DNA of 64,000 nucleotides, taken from the NCBI GenBank assembly GCA_046328505.1, contig JAXLWL010000003.1:186001-250000 (forward strand), read 5' to 3'. Position 1 is the stretch's first letter; each line of letters starts with the position of its first letter. Origin of the DNA: JBDHWG01 sp046328505 (GTDB lineage Bacteria; Chloroflexota; Anaerolineae; Epilineales; JAHCIE01). This document shows positions 61,411 through 64,000 of this stretch, one piece after another. The translations under genes and the position numbers were made by a program. The notes under the pieces were generated by a model. That model was not told the origin of the DNA. It searched no databases and saw only the letters and a program-made list of their open reading frames with translations.

Positions 61411-61430
61411 TCGCCGGACTTTGGAAGAAG

Positions 61431-62036
61431 CTACTTGTCGGGGTTCCAGATGCGCTCTAGCTCCAGGGTGAAGCCGGGCAGGACAGGCTCTCCGCTCATG
61501 CGATCGGCGTTGGTGACCACCTCTATTTTTGCGTCGGGACGGTAGACGTACACGCAACGGTCGAATGGGTCCAGCAGCCAGCCCAATCGGGCGCCGTTGG
61601 CAATGTACTCCGCCATCTTGTCTTGCAGCGTTTCGAGGGCGTCGGTGGGTGACCGCAGCTCGGCGACGAAGTCGGGGCAGAGAGGAGCAAAACCCTCGCG
61701 CTCCCGCGTCGTCAGGTGCTCCACTCTGCTCTTGAGCACCCAGGAGGCATCAGGCGAGCGAATCGCGCCATCGGGAAGGCGAAATCCCCCGGATGAGTCG
61801 TACGCCTTCCCGCTTCCTTCGGCGAGCGCCCAGGCGCGCAGTTGCATGGTGAGGTCGGCGTTGCGATCGCTTGAGTTGCTTCCGGCCGGCGGCATGATGA
61901 TGATCTCTCCCTCCGCGCTCATCTCCAAATCGAGGTCAGGATTCGCCCGGCACATGTCATAGAACTGCGCAGGTGTTAGGGCGATGGTTGGCCCCAGCCG
62001 AAGCACTCGCGTGGCATCTTCAAATACCTTTACCAT
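61431..62036 (-). CDS. Uma2 family (DUF820) endonuclease-like protein
   Basis: About 201 residues from ATG 62036; GTG 62042 is also possible. PD-(D/E)XK-like core: FYDMCRANPDLDLEMSAEGEIIIMPPAG, NADLTMQLRAWAL, GGFRLPDGAIRSPDASWVLKSRVEHLT, PDFVAELRSPTDALETLQDKMAEYIANGARLGWLLDP. The PDA, E-x-R and DK residues fit the family's metal site. Uma2/DUF820 proteins occur in many copies in Chloroflexota and Cyanobacteria; their biological role is not settled. It lies 19 bases after the AI-2E permease gene on the same strand, so the two may be co-transcribed. Confidence 0.85.
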   Translation of the reverse strand: MVKVFEDATRVLRLGPTIALTPAQFYDMCRANPDLDLEMSAEGEIIIMPPAGSNSSDRNADLTMQLRAWALAEGSGKAYDSSGGFRLPDGAIRSPDASWVLKSRVEHLTTREREGFAPLCPDFVAELRSPTDALETLQDKMAEYIANGARLGWLLDPFDRCVYVYRPDAKIEVVTNADRMSGEPVLPGFTLELERIWNPDK

Positions 62037-62055
62037 GCTCACTATTCCTTCCTCG

Positions 62056-63360
62056 TTAGCTCGACGGCGCCAGGCGATCGTCGGGCTGAGCGGGTATGGA
62101 ACCGGCGCTCTCCGTCGTCTTCGCCGCCTGCATCGGTTCCAGCCGCCGCAGCGCGTCGTCTAGCTGCGCTACTGCGTTGACGCGGTCGTCGGGATGCAGC
62201 GGTTCGGGCGACATCAGGAGGGCACGCAGATCACTCAGCTCCTTTGAGACGTCGGCAGCCGCGTGGGCGCCCCCGTCGGTCGCCTGCGCCGCGACGCGGT
62301 GGTAGTAGCGGGCGTCGCGCGCGGTGACAATCTGGTCAATGATGATCTGGATGATGGCGAGCAGCGGGATAGCAAGCAACGTGCCCACCGGGCCGAGAAT
62401 GCTGCCAAACACCAACAGGCCGATCAGGATGGTCATGGCGCTGACGCCCATCGCCTGTCCCAGGATGCGCGGCACGAGGAAGAAGTTCACCGCATTCATG
62501 ATGACGAGGGTCCAGATCACGGCTATGAGCGCGATCGCGATGCCCTGGTTGATCGTCAGCGTAAATACCAGGATCGCGCCGAAAAGCGGCGCAACGCCCG
62601 GAATAGGCACAATCTGGAGCAGGCCCATAAGCAGCGCGAGAACCGTCCCAAACCGCAGACCCATGACCAGGTAGCCCAGACCCGCCAGTATTCCGACCAG
62701 GAACACCAGGACGAGCAACCCGCGGAGGTACGCACCAAGCTGGCGCTCGATGTCGTCCCAGATACTCCGCGCCCGCGGCCGGTCCGCCGGCGACGCCAGA
62801 CGCACCACCCACTCCCGCACCCGCGGCGCGTCCGCCAGCCACAGAAAGGCGATGGTCACGACGAACACGAAGATGAAGGCCGAGCTGACGATTGTCGAGG
62901 CGAATCCGACAACCGTCGTCGCGATCGTCTCCGCATTGTCCCGCAGATAGGTGATGACGTTGACCGCCTTCGCCTGCTCGACAACCTGGTTGATAATCTG
63001 GCGCACGATAGGGTTAGCGACTTGGATCTGCTCAGGCGCCGCCACGATGCGCTCGTACTGGTCGACAAGCGTGCTCACCAGGACGGGAATCTCGTCCACC
63101 ATGGGGGGAATCAGCAGTGCGATGACGAGCGGAATCAGGGCCAGTAACACGACGAGCACCAACACCATGGCGGCACGCCGCGGCATGCCGTGCTTCGCCA
63201 GAAAATCGACGGGCGCCTTCATCGCCAGCGAAATCAGAATGGCGATGAACACCGTAACCAGCGTGCTGCGCGCCAGATAGGTCGCGTACACGATCAGTAA
63301 TGCTCCCACGATCGTCAGTGTGGCGAGGAAAATGCGCCCGTAGGACCAGGTCCGCTGCAT
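62056..63360 (-). CDS. AI-2E family (PF01594) membrane permease
   Basis: 434 residues with about eight membrane segments. Family features: LLIVYATYLARSTLVTVFIAILISLAMKAPVDFLAKHGMPRRAAMVLVLV, LLVLVFLVGILAGLGYLVMGLRFGTVLALLMGLLQIVPIPGVAPLFGA, WTLVIMNAVNFFLVPRILGQAMGVSAMTILIGLLVFGSILGPVGTLLAIPLLAIIQII. A 75-residue soluble tail follows. Members are called AI-2 exporters or sodium/proton antiporters; the substrate cannot be assigned from sequence. Confidence 0.88.
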   Translation of the reverse strand: MQRTWSYGRIFLATLTIVGALLIVYATYLARSTLVTVFIAILISLAMKAPVDFLAKHGMPRRAAMVLVLVVLLALIPLVIALLIPPMVDEIPVLVSTLVDQYERIVAAPEQIQVANPIVRQIINQVVEQAKAVNVITYLRDNAETIATTVVGFASTIVSSAFIFVFVVTIAFLWLADAPRVREWVVRLASPADRPRARSIWDDIERQLGAYLRGLLVLVFLVGILAGLGYLVMGLRFGTVLALLMGLLQIVPIPGVAPLFGAILVFTLTINQGIAIALIAVIWTLVIMNAVNFFLVPRILGQAMGVSAMTILIGLLVFGSILGPVGTLLAIPLLAIIQIIIDQIVTARDARYYHRVAAQATDGGAHAAADVSKELSDLRALLMSPEPLHPDDRVNAVAQLDDALRRLEPMQAAKTTESAGSIPAQPDDRLAPSS

Positions 63361-63454
63361 AACAGGTCTCTCCAGATGAATGCCGCGAGTCTACAATAGG
63401 GTTTATTCTACAGCTTTGCGCCCTGTTGGCAAGCAGACTTCGCTCCGTTCTGGC

Positions 63455-63483
63455 TTGACAAGAGCCCCGGCGTGGCCTATCCT
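63455..63483 (+). promoter_or_regulatory. Promoter of the partial MEMO-like gene
   Basis: TTGACA, 17-base spacer, TATCCT. The downstream ATG at 63574 has GCGAGGAAAG just before it; the leader is about 85 bases. Confidence 0.6.
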
Positions 63484-63573
63484 GCTTCAGAGCCCGTGGG
63501 CTTCCGTCCGCCGTAGTGTGTTACACATGAAATGGTGGGGGCATAGTAACAACTAACGAAAAAGCGAGGAAAG

Positions 63574-64000
63574 ATGTCTCTGGATCGCCAGAAACTCAGT
63601 GAGTACATGGACGAGATGGTGCAGAACGAACAGAACGCCCTCGGCGAGACCGGGGTTAGCGAGATTCTGGAGCGCGGGCGGCAGTGGTCCCTGGGGGATA
63701 CACTCCGGCAGGGCGGTTCCATCGTCTTCCCGCACGCAGGCATCGCCGACTGCGGCCACCAGATTGCCGCCGCCGCCCAGGCCTGCCTCGACTCCGGCGC
63801 CGACCGTGTCCTGGCGGTGGGCGTCCTCCACGCCCTCACCGACGAGCTTCAGAATGCCCGCGTCCGCGTCGCCAATGGCGCTGACGTCACGAAAGAGAAA
63901 TACTGGGGTATCCAGGGGCCAGGACTGCCCGGACACGACAACTGGAAGACCGAGTACTCCCTGCGCCACTTCCTGTTTCTCCTTGAAGAAGAGGTCAAGC
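63574..64000 (+). CDS. Partial gene, possibly MEMO-like (AmmeMemoRadiSam B-related)
   Basis: 142 residues before the window ends. ATG 63574 follows an AGGAAAG ribosome site. The stretch GGSIVFPHAGIADCGHQIAAAAQACLDSGADRVLAVGVLHALTDELQNARVRVANG resembles the PHAGYxYSG ... GPSH pattern of MEMO proteins, and PGHDNWKTEYSLRHFLFLL could be the later glutamate-containing helix. The similarity is to motif only, so the assignment is tentative; a LigB/MEMO-fold protein of other function is equally possible. The remainder lies past the window. Confidence 0.5.
   Translation, partial: MSLDRQKLSEYMDEMVQNEQNALGETGVSEILERGRQWSLGDTLRQGGSIVFPHAGIADCGHQIAAAAQACLDSGADRVLAVGVLHALTDELQNARVRVANGADVTKEKYWGIQGPGLPGHDNWKTEYSLRHFLFLLEEEVK

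Overview
The window is GC-rich, densely coding bacterial chromosome with no rRNA, tRNA, IS element, prophage or CRISPR array that I could recognise. Several traits point to a Chloroflexota member: a single-chain alpha-beta glycyl-tRNA synthetase, a fused type-2 PyrF-PyrE, many secreted proteins with Thr/Pro-rich stalks, C-terminal YLPLL-type tails, Uma2 and DUF2283 proteins, and short REP-like palindromes. The phylum is an inference from gene content; no marker gene was compared.

Layout. 1-1830: pyrimidine synthesis (3' end of pyrB, fused pyrFE). 1844-3525: mechanosensitive channel plus a coiled-coil membrane protein. 3719-7882: a bifunctional-nuclease family gene, then a replication-initiation cluster (dnaB, a DnaD-like protein, and an unusual helicase loader with two AAA+ domains in one chain). 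7887-15668: GT9 and two GT39-like transferases, a membrane-tethered clan-A glycosidase and a DnaQ-WYL fusion. 15747-16927: two uncharacterised overlapping genes. 17007-19195: rsmD and a secreted repeat protein. 19370-25042: a tightly overlapping six-gene polysaccharide operon (GT2, epimerase, methyltransferase, LPG-synthase-like membrane protein, FkbM, methyltransferase).

25156-49773 is dominated by the cell surface. It holds a subtilase-fold protein that has lost its catalytic triad, a divergent FHA-winged-helix regulator and Ser/Thr kinase, a GH3 protein, and an active-looking subtilase fused to a CAP domain and two DNRLRE-like modules. Then come five consecutive minus-strand secreted proteins (35625-46564) preceded by an O-antigen-ligase/TPR protein. 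The five share a related N-terminal beta domain, then diverge into coiled-coil, Big-1, Asn-Pro-Ala, Thr/Pro and DNRLRE modules. They end either in a membrane anchor or in a YLPLL-type tail. I regard this as the best candidate for an undescribed envelope system: co-expressed stalk and anchor proteins, probably O-glycosylated by the neighbouring ligase. A structured noncoding segment with a strong terminator sits in the middle of the run.

50197-64000 returns to mixed housekeeping: a DinB-like protein, META and LysM/golvesin-like secreted proteins, recO, a small protein plus DUF2283 pair next to an orphan DNA methyltransferase, glyS, pyruvate phosphate dikinase, Uma2, an AI-2E family permease, and the 5' part of a possible MEMO-like gene. 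Several -35/-10 promoters with 17-bp spacers are readable, including a perfect consensus promoter before dnaB.
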